64,000 nucleotides of DNA from the NCBI GenBank assembly GCA_022839995.1, contig JALHIN010000001.1, positions 52,685 through 116,684 of the forward strand. The letters are read 5' to 3'. The translations under genes and the position numbers were made by a program. Below, piece after piece: positions 8,037 through 16,450 of the stretch. Within the stretch, counting starts at the first letter, position 1. Each line of letters opens with the position of its first letter. Source of the stretch: 79-D21 sp022839995. GTDB lineage: Bacteria; Synergistota; Synergistia; Synergistales; 79-D21. The notes under the pieces are model-generated. The model worked only from the letters and a program-made list of their open reading frames with translations. It did not search any database and was not told where the DNA came from.

Positions 8037-8536
8037 TCAGAGCCGTCTACCCGGGTTCGTTCGATCCGATCACAAATGGTCACATCTATATCGCAGAGAG
8101 AGCTTCCTCTCTTTTTGACGAACTGGTTGTCGCGGTCCTGCACAACCCCCAGAAACGAGCCACTTTCAGCGTAGATGAAAGGCAGGCCATGGCGAGAGAA
8201 GCGACCAGCCACCTTCCGAACGTCCGCGTAAAGTTCTTTGAAGGGCTTCTTGTCGACTTCATGCGGAAGGAACAAAGCCGGATCATCATCCGGGGACTGA
8301 GGGCGCTTTCAGACTTCGAATACGAGTTCCAGCTCGCGCTGATGAACCGCCAGCTCGCACCGGAAATCGAAACTCTCTTCATCGTTACGGACGCACAATA
8401 TTCCTATCTTTCAAGCCGGGCGATCAAGGAGGTCTTCCATTTCGGCGGTTCCGTGCAAGGGATGGTTCCTCCTGGAGTTTTCCGCAGGCTCAGGGAGCGT
8501 TTCCCTCCGAGGAACAGCTTCAAGGAACAAGGATAG
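8033..8536 (+). CDS. coaD: Phosphopantetheine adenylyltransferase
   Basis: Adds AMP to 4'-phosphopantetheine to give dephospho-CoA, the penultimate CoA step. The 167-residue product has the nucleotidyltransferase GSFDPITNGH motif (8-17), NPQKRATFSVDER, RGLRALSDFEYEFQ and the ISSTxVRE-like segment YSYLSSRAIKEV (about 124-135). Full length for the family. Its start overlaps the rsmD stop by four bases and its 3' end overlaps the convergent tmcAL by 17 bases. Confidence 0.97.
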   Translation: MIRAVYPGSFDPITNGHIYIAERASSLFDELVVAVLHNPQKRATFSVDERQAMAREATSHLPNVRVKFFEGLLVDFMRKEQSRIIIRGLRALSDFEYEFQLALMNRQLAPEIETLFIVTDAQYSYLSSRAIKEVFHFGGSVQGMVPPGVFRRLRERFPPRNSFKEQG

Positions 8537-9731
8537 GGATTGCACGTTTCTCCGCGTCCAGCCGGGGACTGGACGTCAGGGTTTCCCAGATTTCAGTGGC
8601 CCTTCGCTCGAGTGCCATGAGCGAGTTGATTGGCCCTTTGTTTGTTTCATCGCAACGGCATAGAACAGGGAGCGTGGCTTCCCTGCGGATTTCCCGGAGA
8701 ATCTGGCGTCCGGTTCGGTTTGCGCCGAGAACGCGGATGCAGGGAGGGCCAAGCCTTTGAAACGCACGGTTTTCCCAGTGTTCGAAGCCGAGCAGGGCAT
8801 GGACGAAATGGCGGCAAACCCTTCCGCGCGGGTATCTTTTGGAAACACACCTTGAGAATAGATCCTCGAGATCGGTTGAATGGACAATTGCCGCCTTCAT
8901 CCTCGCTTCGAAACCCTCTCCCATTTCTGCCACCCTGGATAGTTCTTCTCGCGTCGACCGTGCGAGAATTAAGCGGTAGGCGGAAAGAAGCCTCCATTCG
9001 TCTACCGTGCAATGTCCTTCCTTGATGTCTCTTTCCAGTCGCCGAAAACTGGATTCCGGCATCGAACCTTTCACCCGTTCGATATTTCCGGTTCGAAGTT
9101 CTTTGCGGATTGCGGAGGCGCTCGCAAGGGGCCCGAGTTCCAAGGAGTGGAAACCGCTACCGGCGCGTAAAACCGGGGTTATCCCGAGTGAAACCCGCCT
9201 TTTTCGAACTTCCAGCAAATAGGCCAGTGCAAGGTTGTTATTGGGCGTCGAGAGCGCCTCTTTGGCACCCGGAACGATTGCATCGATGGCGCTCGCCCTG
9301 GCCTCAACGTACGACATCCCCTGCATGAGCGAAGATTTCAGCTTTTCCTTGAAAGGAAGAGGTTCATGCAATAAAATGTCAAGGATCTCTTCCAATCGTG
9401 GGATTTCTCTTTCCATGCCGAAAGAAAGGTGACTGACGACTCCCGTAGAAGCGAGGATTCCAACGGCCCCCTTCGCGAACACGCCGGCATTGTGGCAGGA
9501 AAACGGGACCGGAAGTTCCAGGACAAGATCGGCGCCGCATTCCAATGCCGTCGCGGAGCGTGACCACTTGTCCTGAAAGGAAGGCTCTCCCCTCTGCACG
9601 AAATTGGAGGAGAGGACGACCACGACGGCTTGGGCTTCCGACTGTTCCACGGCTTTTCGGATGTGGTAGGCATGTCCGTTGTGAAACGGGTTGTACTCGG
9701 CCACGATACCGACGACGTTCTTCCGGCTCAA
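8520..9731 (-). CDS. tmcAL: tRNA(Met) cytidine acetate ligase TmcAL (YlbM family)
   Basis: The family makes N4-acetylcytidine at the wobble position of elongator tRNA-Met using acetate and ATP. The 403-residue product begins with the nucleotidyltransferase signature AEYNPFHNGHAYHI (11-24), then SSNFVQRGEPSFQDKWSR, ECGADLVLELP and NNNLALAYL. The start is TTG 9731, supported by AGGAG seven bases upstream. The divergent neighbour ackA links it loosely to acetate metabolism, and ylbM and ackA are often close in Firmicutes and relatives. Elongator tRNA-Met, the substrate, is encoded at 50.8 kb. Confidence 0.9.
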   Translation of the reverse strand: MSRKNVVGIVAEYNPFHNGHAYHIRKAVEQSEAQAVVVVLSSNFVQRGEPSFQDKWSRSATALECGADLVLELPVPFSCHNAGVFAKGAVGILASTGVVSHLSFGMEREIPRLEEILDILLHEPLPFKEKLKSSLMQGMSYVEARASAIDAIVPGAKEALSTPNNNLALAYLLEVRKRRVSLGITPVLRAGSGFHSLELGPLASASAIRKELRTGNIERVKGSMPESSFRRLERDIKEGHCTVDEWRLLSAYRLILARSTREELSRVAEMGEGFEARMKAAIVHSTDLEDLFSRCVSKRYPRGRVCRHFVHALLGFEHWENRAFQRLGPPCIRVLGANRTGRQILREIRREATLPVLCRCDETNKGPINSLMALERRATEIWETLTSSPRLDAEKRAIPILVP

Positions 9732-9797
9732 AGCGACTCTCCTATTTTTTTTTACAGGTTAGTAGGGCGAAACCAATCGGTCAAGGGAGGTTTTCCA

Positions 9798-10997
9798 ATG
9801 AAGGTTCTGGTTCTGAATTGCGGTAGTTCTTCACTCAAGTACCAACTTTTTGACATGACGGACGAGTCTGTGTTGGCAAAGGGGCTTGTCGAACGCATCG
9901 GAATCGACGGGGCGACGATCAAGCACACCCGGACAGGGCAGGCGGCGGTCTCGTCTACGACCGACATCCCGAATCACAAGGTTGCAATCCGCCTCGTGAT
10001 CGAGCACCTGCTCGATCCCTCGCACGGAGCTCTTACAAGCCTGAACGAGCTTTCTGCAGTCGGCCACCGGGTTGTCCATGGCGGCGAAAAGTTCGCGCAA
10101 TCCGTCGTCATCGACCAGGAAGTCCTGGACGTCATTGAAGAATGCGTCCCTCTCGCCCCTCTGCACAACCCCGCGAACCTCATGGGTATTCGCGCCGTTC
10201 TCGACGTCCTTCCCGACACCCCACAGGTTGCGGTTTTCGACACGGCCTTTCATCAGACCATGCCGCCAAAAGCCTTCACTTACGGTCTGCCCTATCATTA
10301 CTACGAGGAAAACCGTCTCCGGCGGTACGGTTTCCACGGCACGAGCCATTTCTACGTCGCCCATCGAGCTGCCGAAATTCTTGGCCGTCCGATCGAGGAG
10401 CTGAAAATCGTGACCTGCCACATGGGCAACGGCAGTTCCATCACTGCCGTAGACGGAGGCAGGTCGGTGGATACAAGCCTCGGTTTCAGCACCGTTCCAG
10501 GAATCCTGATGGGAACGCGCGCAGGAGACCTGGACACGGTCATGGTTTTGCACGTGATGGAACAGGAAGGGATCACACCGAAGGAAATGAGCCATATCCT
10601 CCATAAGGAAAGCGGCGTACTCGGCGTTTCCGGGATCAGCAGCGACCTCAGGGATATCGAAGAGGCAGCGGCCACGGGCAACGAAAGGGCCGCCCTGGCT
10701 CTGGACATGCTCTGCTACGGCGTTCGCAAGTACATCGGCGCCTATGCCGCCGCGATGGGAGGAATCGATGCCGTCGTCTTTACGGCAGGGATCGGTGAAA
10801 ACAGCGTTCTCGTGCGCCAGATGGTCTCTGAAGGACTCGAGTTCCTCGGTGCAAAACTTGACCTTTCCAAGAACGATATCCGGGGAAAGGAAGCCATCGT
10901 CAGCACCGACGACTCCAGGGTGAAGATCCTGGTCGTTCCGACCAACGAGGAACTGGTGATCGCCAGAGACACACATTCCCTGGTCGGCGGACGGTAG
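9798..10997 (+). CDS. ackA: Acetate kinase
   Basis: Interconverts acetyl phosphate plus ADP with acetate plus ATP; a key ATP-yielding step in fermenters. The 399-residue product matches the family length and has the N-terminal MKVLVLNCGSSSLKYQLFD, RYGFHGTSHFYVAHRAAE, the GNGSSITAVDGG phosphate loop and FTAGIGENSVLVR. ATG 9798 follows AGGGAGG. An in-frame extension upstream to 9630 would read through tmcAL and is rejected. There is no pta beside it. It is followed at 13 bases by yceD and rpmF and probably cotranscribed with them. Confidence 0.97.
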   Translation: MKVLVLNCGSSSLKYQLFDMTDESVLAKGLVERIGIDGATIKHTRTGQAAVSSTTDIPNHKVAIRLVIEHLLDPSHGALTSLNELSAVGHRVVHGGEKFAQSVVIDQEVLDVIEECVPLAPLHNPANLMGIRAVLDVLPDTPQVAVFDTAFHQTMPPKAFTYGLPYHYYEENRLRRYGFHGTSHFYVAHRAAEILGRPIEELKIVTCHMGNGSSITAVDGGRSVDTSLGFSTVPGILMGTRAGDLDTVMVLHVMEQEGITPKEMSHILHKESGVLGVSGISSDLRDIEEAAATGNERAALALDMLCYGVRKYIGAYAAAMGGIDAVVFTAGIGENSVLVRQMVSEGLEFLGAKLDLSKNDIRGKEAIVSTDDSRVKILVVPTNEELVIARDTHSLVGGR

Positions 10998-11010
10998 GGA
11001 GAGAAAGGAC

Positions 11011-11574
11011 TTGTCGGAAACAAGACCGTACCCGGAAAACTGGGAAGCGCGTGTTCCGCTCTTTCAGGAAGAATCGGCGGGAACACCATTTGTCGCGGAC
11101 TGGTCGTTGCTCCTGCCTGCCGGATTGGAGTACTCGGGCCTGAAATACACGCTGAAAAGCGGCTTACAGGTTCATATCGAAAAGTCCGGGGAGGGAAAGG
11201 CGTTTTTTGTGGAAATTCGCCTACGCTGCGGAGCTGTTGCACCCTGTTCCCGTTGCCTGAAGGAAACCCCCCTTGAAATTACGGGCTCTTTCCGGTATTT
11301 TTATACTCCGACTGCAGCCGAAGAAGGACAAAACGCCGATGAAATGACCGTTGCCTATCAGCGGGATGCGGTAGAAATCGACCTGTCCGAGCAAATATGG
11401 GAAAGCCTCGTTCTTTCTCTCCCTGAAAAGGTCCTTTGCCGTGACGATTGCGCCGGGTTGTGTCCCCGTTGCGGTGCAGACCTGAATCTGGGAGACTGCG
11501 GTTGTCCCCGCTCGGGAAGTGACCCGAGGCTGCAGGTTCTCAAGGACATCCTGCCAAGCGTTTCAGAGGAATGA
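11011..11574 (+). CDS. yceD: DUF177/YceD family protein
   Basis: YceD-family protein found almost always just before rpmF in bacteria, with a suspected role in 23S rRNA or ribosome metabolism. The 187-residue product shows CSRCLKETPLEITGSF (about 89-104) and a C-terminal pair of CxxC-like clusters CRDDCAGLCPRCGADLN that probably bind zinc. The start is TTG 11011, nine bases after AAAGGA-like sequence. The stop is 18 bases before rpmF. The exact biochemical function is not known to me. Confidence 0.85.
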   Translation: MSETRPYPENWEARVPLFQEESAGTPFVADWSLLLPAGLEYSGLKYTLKSGLQVHIEKSGEGKAFFVEIRLRCGAVAPCSRCLKETPLEITGSFRYFYTPTAAEEGQNADEMTVAYQRDAVEIDLSEQIWESLVLSLPEKVLCRDDCAGLCPRCGADLNLGDCGCPRSGSDPRLQVLKDILPSVSEE

Positions 11575-11592
11575 TGAAGGGAGAGGATAGAA

Positions 11593-11790
11593 GTGGCGGT
11601 TCCTAAGAGGAGAGTTTCCCATTCGAGAACGCACAAGAGGAAGGCGCAATGGCTTGGAGGGCTTTCTGCCCCGGCGGTCGGAACGTGCCCCCGCTGCGGC
11701 GAAACCCTGCAGGCCCACCATGCCTGCAAGGGCTGCGGGTACTACCGGGGAAGAAAGGTCCTGGAGGTAGCGGAGCCCGAGACGAAGTAG
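11593..11790 (+). CDS. rpmF: 50S ribosomal protein L32
   Basis: Small ribosomal protein, 65 residues, beginning MAVPKRRVSHSRTHKRKAQW with two zinc-binding CxxC pairs, CPRCGE and CKGCGYYRG, so this is the zinc-binding C+ form. The start is GTG 11593. A very strong terminator follows at 11806, separating it from the fatty-acid genes that in many bacteria are cotranscribed with rpmF. Confidence 0.97.
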   Translation: MAVPKRRVSHSRTHKRKAQWLGGLSAPAVGTCPRCGETLQAHHACKGCGYYRGRKVLEVAEPETK

Positions 11791-11805
11791 GCCTCTGCAA
11801 ACGGC

Positions 11806-11838
11806 GGGGCACCCTCCCGAAGGGGGTGCCCCTTTTTT
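11806..11838 (+). terminator. Strong Rho-independent terminator after rpmF
   Basis: GGGGCACCC (11806-11814) pairs with GGGTGCCCC (11824-11832), followed by six T at 11833-11838. The fapR promoter begins immediately after it. Confidence 0.9.
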
Positions 11839-11839
11839 C

Positions 11840-11868
11840 TTGACCGGAAACGGGGTCTTGTTTATACT
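11840..11868 (+). promoter_or_regulatory. Promoter of the fapR fatty-acid operon
   Basis: TTGACC (11840-11845) and TATACT (11863-11868) with a 17-base spacer. Predicted transcription starts about 11875, just upstream of the putative FapR operator. Confidence 0.8.
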
Positions 11869-11890
11869 GTCAGGGTTTTCATAGGTGTTA

Positions 11891-11907
11891 TTAAGACCAG
11901 GTCGTAT
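11891..11907 (+). promoter_or_regulatory. Putative FapR operator overlapping the fapR start
   Basis: TTAAGACCAGGTCGTAT has a perfect GACC-A-GGTC core and matches the known Bacillus-type site TTAGTACCAGGTACTAA at about 11 of 17 positions. It lies just downstream of the predicted transcription start and covers the fapR start codon. Malonyl-CoA would relieve repression if the system works as in Bacillus. Confidence 0.55.
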
Positions 11908-12490
11908 GCCGGAGGCAAAAACTTTGCAGCAGGCGCAGAAAAAGGTGCGTCAACGAAGGTTGTTGAAGCTGCTGGAAGCCAACCCCCTCATGACGGACGA
12001 GGATTTGGCCCGTTCCCTCTCTGTGAGCGTGAGCACGATCCGGCTGGACCGGGCACTGCTGAACGTGCCCGAGTTGCGCGAGCGAATGCGGGAAATGGCG
12101 GAAAAGGCATCAGGACCTCTATCCGCGATGAAAAGGGCGTCGCTTTTCGGCGAACTTTTGGGGCTGGAGCCTGGCCAATGGGGGCTCTCGCTTTTGGTTC
12201 CCGATATCGAAATGGTCTCCACCGAGGAAGGGGCAATCGGGGGTCACTATCTTTTCGCCCAGGCCGCAACCCTGGCCTTGGCCACCGTGCAACAGGGTTC
12301 GGCATGGATCGAATCGGCACGCCTCCGTTTCCTGCGAGCCGTTTTCGCTGAAGAGCGTTGCATCGCGAGGTCAAAAGTCGGGACGCACAAGAACGGGCGG
12401 TCGGTCGTCAGCGTGAGAACGAGAGTCATGGACGAGGATGTGTTTGTAGCCCGTTTCATCCTCGTGACCGAATCAGAAGAACCGGGATAG
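11906..12490 (+). CDS. fapR: Fatty-acid and phospholipid synthesis regulator FapR
   Basis: Malonyl-CoA-sensing repressor of fatty-acid and phospholipid genes. The 194-residue product has an N-terminal DeoR-like HTH (LMTDEDLARSLSVSVSTIRLDR, about 28-50, here split: TDEDLARSLSVS then STIRLDR), the linker VPELRERMREMAEK, and a hotdog effector domain with GGHYLFAQAATLALA (about 112-126) and KVGTHKNGRSVV. ATG 11906 is chosen on alignment with Bacillus FapR. GTG 11885 is in frame but lies upstream with no better ribosome site, and no clear Shine-Dalgarno is seen for either. fapR-plsX-fab order is conserved in Firmicutes. Confidence 0.88.
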   Translation: MPEAKTLQQAQKKVRQRRLLKLLEANPLMTDEDLARSLSVSVSTIRLDRALLNVPELRERMREMAEKASGPLSAMKRASLFGELLGLEPGQWGLSLLVPDIEMVSTEEGAIGGHYLFAQAATLALATVQQGSAWIESARLRFLRAVFAEERCIARSKVGTHKNGRSVVSVRTRVMDEDVFVARFILVTESEEPG

Positions 12491-12509
12491 AGAGTGGGAG
12501 GGAAAGGGA

Positions 12510-13514
12510 TTGCTCATAGCGGTGGACGCGATGGGCGGAGACAACGCCCCTCATGAAGTTTGCAAAGGCGCAGTGATTGCCTGCAGGAACCACCCGGACC
12601 TGGAGATTGCGCTCGTCGGGAAGGAAAAGCTTGTCCGGGACCAACTGGAATCGGTCGACCCCGGACTTCTCAAGAGGCTGCACGTCGTTCATGCCGAAGA
12701 CGCGATCGGCATGGACGAATCACCCGTCGTCGCCATTCGGAAGAAAAAGAAGGCGAGTCTTCGCCTCGCAATGGAAATGGTTCATTCCGGAGAAGCCCAG
12801 GGATGCGTTTCCTGCGGAAACACCGGAGCCATCGTTGCCGGAGGCGTTCTCATCGTAGGCCGGATTCCCGGAATTGAAAGGCCTGGACTCGGCATGCCCC
12901 TGCCTGCCCTGAACCGAACGAGCATGCTCATCGATGTCGGAGCCACGGTGAGAGCCAAGCCGGAGAATCTCTTCCAATTTGCCCTGATGGGGCAAATCTA
13001 CATGCGCCACATCTTCGGTGTGAAAGAACCGGAGATCGCCCTCCTTTCCAACGGAGAAGAGGAAATCAAAGGCGACGAAGTGGTCATGTCCGCCCGCGAG
13101 ATGATCAAGGCAGCAAAGCTGAATTTCAAGGGATACGTAGAAGGGAAGGACATCCCCTTTGGAACGGCGGACCTGGTGGTTTGCGACGGTTTCACCGGAA
13201 ATGTCCTTCTGAAATTCATGGAAGGGTTTGGCGAGGCAGTCTACGCGCTTTTGAAGGAGGAAATGGGAAACCGCCTCCTGCCGAAAATGGGGATGGTTTT
13301 CATGCTTCCCATGATCAAGGAGCTTTGGACCCGTTTCGATTACGAGCGTTACGGCGGGACGCCGCTTCTCGGAGTCAACGGAGCGGTGATCAAGGCCCAC
13401 GGCCGATCCAGGTCAACGGCTGTTGCGAACGCCATACGGGTTGCTCACGATTTCGTCGAGAAAAAGGGAGTCGAGCTGATCCGGGAGGAGTTGCTGGAGG
13501 GAGGAAAACTTTAG
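12510..13514 (+). CDS. plsX: Phosphate acyltransferase PlsX
   Basis: Makes acyl phosphate from acyl-ACP for phosphatidic acid synthesis, a peripheral membrane enzyme. The 334-residue product starts MLIAVDAMGGDNAPHEV, the family signature, and continues with ESPVVAIRKKKKASLRLA, SCGNTGAIVAGG, LLSNGEE and GFTGNVLLKFMEG. The start is TTG 12510 after GGGAGGGAAAGG. Its stop directly abuts the fabH ATG, indicating coupled translation. Confidence 0.97.
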   Translation: MLIAVDAMGGDNAPHEVCKGAVIACRNHPDLEIALVGKEKLVRDQLESVDPGLLKRLHVVHAEDAIGMDESPVVAIRKKKKASLRLAMEMVHSGEAQGCVSCGNTGAIVAGGVLIVGRIPGIERPGLGMPLPALNRTSMLIDVGATVRAKPENLFQFALMGQIYMRHIFGVKEPEIALLSNGEEEIKGDEVVMSAREMIKAAKLNFKGYVEGKDIPFGTADLVVCDGFTGNVLLKFMEGFGEAVYALLKEEMGNRLLPKMGMVFMLPMIKELWTRFDYERYGGTPLLGVNGAVIKAHGRSRSTAVANAIRVAHDFVEKKGVELIREELLEGGKL

Positions 13515-14534
13515 ATGCCTCTTTTTGCGGGAAGGCCCGTTTTTGTCCTCGGAACGGGCATGCACGTGCCGAAAAAGGTTCTGAGCAACCAGGATCTTGA
13601 GAAGATGGTGGATACAACGGACGAGTGGATTGTCGAACGGACGGGAATCAGGACTCGCCACATCGCAGAACCAGGCGTCCTGACCAGCGACCTCGCTTTC
13701 CAGGCGGGGCTGGATGCGCTCGCTTCGGCTGGGTTGAGACCGGAAGACCTGGACATGGTGATGGTGGCCACGAACTCCCCTGATACCCTTTTCCCCGGTG
13801 TCGCTGCGAAGGTGCAGGGAAAGCTGGAAGCGACAAACGCCGGAGCCGCCGATATCCAATCGGGATGCACGGGTTGCGTTTATGCCTTGGCAACTGCTGC
13901 TGCCGGCATCGCTTCGGGTCTCTGGGAAAATGTCCTGATCATCGGGGCCGAAGTGCTTTCGCGGCTTATCGATTGGCAGGACCGGAACACCTGCGTTCTT
14001 TTCGGGGACGGGGCCGGAGCGGTGGTGCTCTCTTCTGGCGAAACGGGAGCTTTGGCAAGAATCCTGTCCTCGGACCTCAGGTCGGATGGAACACGGCACG
14101 ACCTGATCTGCCTTCCGGGAGGGCTTGTCGAGCATCCCGCCTCCAATCGCACACTGGAAGAAAACCTCCACACCGTCCAGATGAAAGGCAACGAGGTGTT
14201 CAAATTCGTCAACCAGGCCTTACCGGCCTTTCTACGGGAAAGCTGCGAGAAGACCGGCCTGGAACCGAACGGGATCGACTGGTGGATTTTCCACCAGGCC
14301 AACCTCCGCATCATCGATTCCGTTTTGAAAAGGCTTCGGGTCGATCCATCGAAAGCGATCGTCAACCTCGACAGATACGGGAACACCTCTGCCGCTTCGG
14401 TTTTCCTGGCCTTTCACGAGGCGCTGACCGAAGGGAAGTTTGTCCCCTCCCAAAAAGTCCTCATCACAAGTTTTGGAGCGGGAATGACCTACGGAGACAT
14501 CATTCTGGAAATTCAAGGAGGCCGAAATGCTTAA
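13515..14534 (+). CDS. fabH: Beta-ketoacyl-ACP synthase III
   Basis: Condenses acetyl-CoA (or another short acyl-CoA) with malonyl-ACP to start fatty-acid synthesis. The 339-residue product has TDEWIVERTGIRTRHIA, the active-site Cys near residue 117 in DIQSGCTGCVYALA, the GDGAGAVVL loop, His in WWIFHQANLRI (about 259) and Asn in LDRYGNTSAAS (about 289), giving the Cys-His-Asn triad. The usual Phe after the GCTG is Cys here, a mild variation. It overlaps fabK by eight bases. Confidence 0.96.
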   Translation: MPLFAGRPVFVLGTGMHVPKKVLSNQDLEKMVDTTDEWIVERTGIRTRHIAEPGVLTSDLAFQAGLDALASAGLRPEDLDMVMVATNSPDTLFPGVAAKVQGKLEATNAGAADIQSGCTGCVYALATAAAGIASGLWENVLIIGAEVLSRLIDWQDRNTCVLFGDGAGAVVLSSGETGALARILSSDLRSDGTRHDLICLPGGLVEHPASNRTLEENLHTVQMKGNEVFKFVNQALPAFLRESCEKTGLEPNGIDWWIFHQANLRIIDSVLKRLRVDPSKAIVNLDRYGNTSAASVFLAFHEALTEGKFVPSQKVLITSFGAGMTYGDIILEIQGGRNA

Positions 14535-15483
14535 AAATAACCGTATCGCCAGGCTGCTCGGCATCGATTATCCCATCCTCCAGGGAGGGATGGCGTGGGT
14601 GGCCGATGCAGACCTCGCCGCGGCCGTCAGCAATGGAGGCGGGTTGGGAATCATCGCCGCGGCCAATGTCCCGCCGGATCTCCTGGAAAAGCAGATCCTG
14701 AGGGCAAAGGCACTGACAAGCCGTCCCTTCGGCCTGAACATCATGCTCCTTTCCCCGACAGCGGAAGACGCCATCGAACTCGCTGCGGCACATCGCGTCC
14801 CCGTCGTGACGACCGGCGCAGGAGCTCCTGGAAAAGTCATTGAACGGCTCAAACCTCTCGGAACGATCGTGGTGCCGGTCATCGCCTCTGTTGCACACGC
14901 TCGCCGAGTGGAGAAGCAGGGAGCCGATGCAGTGGTCGCCGAAGGAACGGAGTCGGGCGGTCACATCGGGGAATCCACGACGATGACCCTCGTCCCGCAG
15001 GTCGTGGATGCCGTGAAAATCCCGGTAATCGCCGCAGGCGGCGTTGCGGATGGAAGAGGGATCGCTGCAGCCTTTGCCCTCGGCGCGGAGGGGGTTCAGG
15101 TGGGAACGCGTTTTGTCTGCTGTTCAGAATGCAACGCTCACCCGATGTACAAACAGGAGATCCTTGCAGCAGGCGACCGTTCCACCGTCATTACGGGCCG
15201 GCGGACGGGGCATCCGGTGCGGTGCCTGAAAAACAAGCTGACCCAGGAATTCGAGAAGCTCGAGGAGCGCCTTGCGGATGTGCAGGAATTCGAAGAACTG
15301 GGATCCGGGCGTCTTAGAAAAGCGGTCGTGGAAGGCGATGTCGAATGGGGATCTGTAATGGCGGGCCAGATCGCAGGCCTGATTCGGGACATTCGTCCCG
15401 CAGCCGAGATCATCAGAACGATGTTTGCCGAGGCGGAAGCCGTCCTCGCCAGGCTTGCATCGGATTTCAAAAGCGGGGAGTGA
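14527..15483 (+). CDS. fabK: FMN-dependent enoyl-ACP reductase II
   Basis: Reduces trans-2-enoyl-ACP in the last elongation step using FMN and NAD(P)H. FabK replaces FabI in this organism as far as this cluster shows. The 318-residue TIM-barrel product has PILQGGMAWVADADLAAAVS, GLGIIAAA, PFGLNIML, EGTESGGHIGE with the conserved His (about 147), AAGGVADGRGIAAA and GTRFVCCSECN. ATG 14527 lies inside the 3' end of fabH. The nitronate monooxygenase family is related, but the context makes FabK secure. Confidence 0.94.
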   Translation: MLKNNRIARLLGIDYPILQGGMAWVADADLAAAVSNGGGLGIIAAANVPPDLLEKQILRAKALTSRPFGLNIMLLSPTAEDAIELAAAHRVPVVTTGAGAPGKVIERLKPLGTIVVPVIASVAHARRVEKQGADAVVAEGTESGGHIGESTTMTLVPQVVDAVKIPVIAAGGVADGRGIAAAFALGAEGVQVGTRFVCCSECNAHPMYKQEILAAGDRSTVITGRRTGHPVRCLKNKLTQEFEKLEERLADVQEFEELGSGRLRKAVVEGDVEWGSVMAGQIAGLIRDIRPAAEIIRTMFAEAEAVLARLASDFKSGE

Positions 15484-15487
15484 TTCC

Positions 15488-16450
15488 ATGCGCTACGCGC
15501 TGTTGTTCCCGGGACAAGGGGCCCAGGAAGTGGGAATGGGCAAGTCCCTTTACGAAAGCCACCCCGCCGCCAGGCGGGTTTTTGAAGAAGCGGACCGTGC
15601 CCTCGGCTATTCCCTGACCCGGATTATTTTCGAGGGCCCGGAAGAGGAACTCACACGGACAGAAAACGCACAGCCCGCGATCCTGACCGTGTCGATTGCG
15701 ACGAAAGCCGTCCTTGAAAGCGAGCTCGGTTCCCCCCTGTCCCCGGCCTTAGTCGCGGGACACAGCCTGGGAGAATACACCGCCCTCGTCGCTGCAGGGA
15801 CGTTGGGGCTTGAGGATGGGGTCCGCCTTGTCCACTTGAGGGGGAAATGGATGCAGGAGGCGGTGCCTGTTGGTGAAGGCGCGATGGCCGCCATCCTGGG
15901 ACTGGATGCCGAACTCGTGAAACGGGCCTGTGATGAAGCCGGGCAAGGCCAGGTCTGCAGCCCCGCGAATTTCAACGCTCCCGGGCAGATCGTCATTTCT
16001 GGACACAAGGAGGCGGTGGCGCGCGCGGTTGAAATTGCCCGAAGCCTCGGAGCGAAACGCGCGATTCCACTCAAGGTCAGCGCCCCCTTCCACTGCAGCC
16101 TGATGGAACCGGTTGCGGAAAGGCTCCAGGAAGCGTTTGCACGATGTGCCTGGAAGGAACCTTCCTGCCCGCTCGTCAACAACGTGTCTGCAACGCCCCT
16201 GACCCGGCCGGAGGAAATTCGGGAAGCTCTTTGCAAACAGACCTACAGCCCCGTTCTCTGGCTGGAGTCGGTGCAGGCAATGGAAAGAGAAGGCATTTCG
16301 CATTACCTGGAAATCGGACCGGGGAACGTCCTTTCCGGACTCGTCCGAAAGAGTGCCGGAACGGGCGTTACCCTGGACACGTCGACAACGGATGGACTTT
16401 CAAGGATGATCGCTCTGCTGAAGGGAGAGGAGGGGGTTTCCGTTGAATGA
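15488..16450 (+). CDS. fabD: Malonyl-CoA:ACP transacylase
   Basis: Transfers malonyl from CoA to ACP. The 320-residue product starts MRYALLFPGQGAQEVGMGKS, with the nucleophile in GHSLGEYTALVAAG (about Ser 91), the catalytic His in SAPFHCSLM (about 200) and NFNAPGQIVISG. ATG 15488 is four bases after the fabK stop; an upstream in-frame extension to 15425 lies within fabK and is rejected. It overlaps fabG by eight bases. Confidence 0.96.
   Translation: MRYALLFPGQGAQEVGMGKSLYESHPAARRVFEEADRALGYSLTRIIFEGPEEELTRTENAQPAILTVSIATKAVLESELGSPLSPALVAGHSLGEYTALVAAGTLGLEDGVRLVHLRGKWMQEAVPVGEGAMAAILGLDAELVKRACDEAGQGQVCSPANFNAPGQIVISGHKEAVARAVEIARSLGAKRAIPLKVSAPFHCSLMEPVAERLQEAFARCAWKEPSCPLVNNVSATPLTRPEEIREALCKQTYSPVLWLESVQAMEREGISHYLEIGPGNVLSGLVRKSAGTGVTLDTSTTDGLSRMIALLKGEEGVSVE

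Noticed and set aside
9831..10976. A 381-residue open frame antisense to ackA
   Set aside because: ackA is complete and strongly conserved on the plus strand; the antisense frame has no recognised domain and is the usual long shadow in GC-rich DNA.
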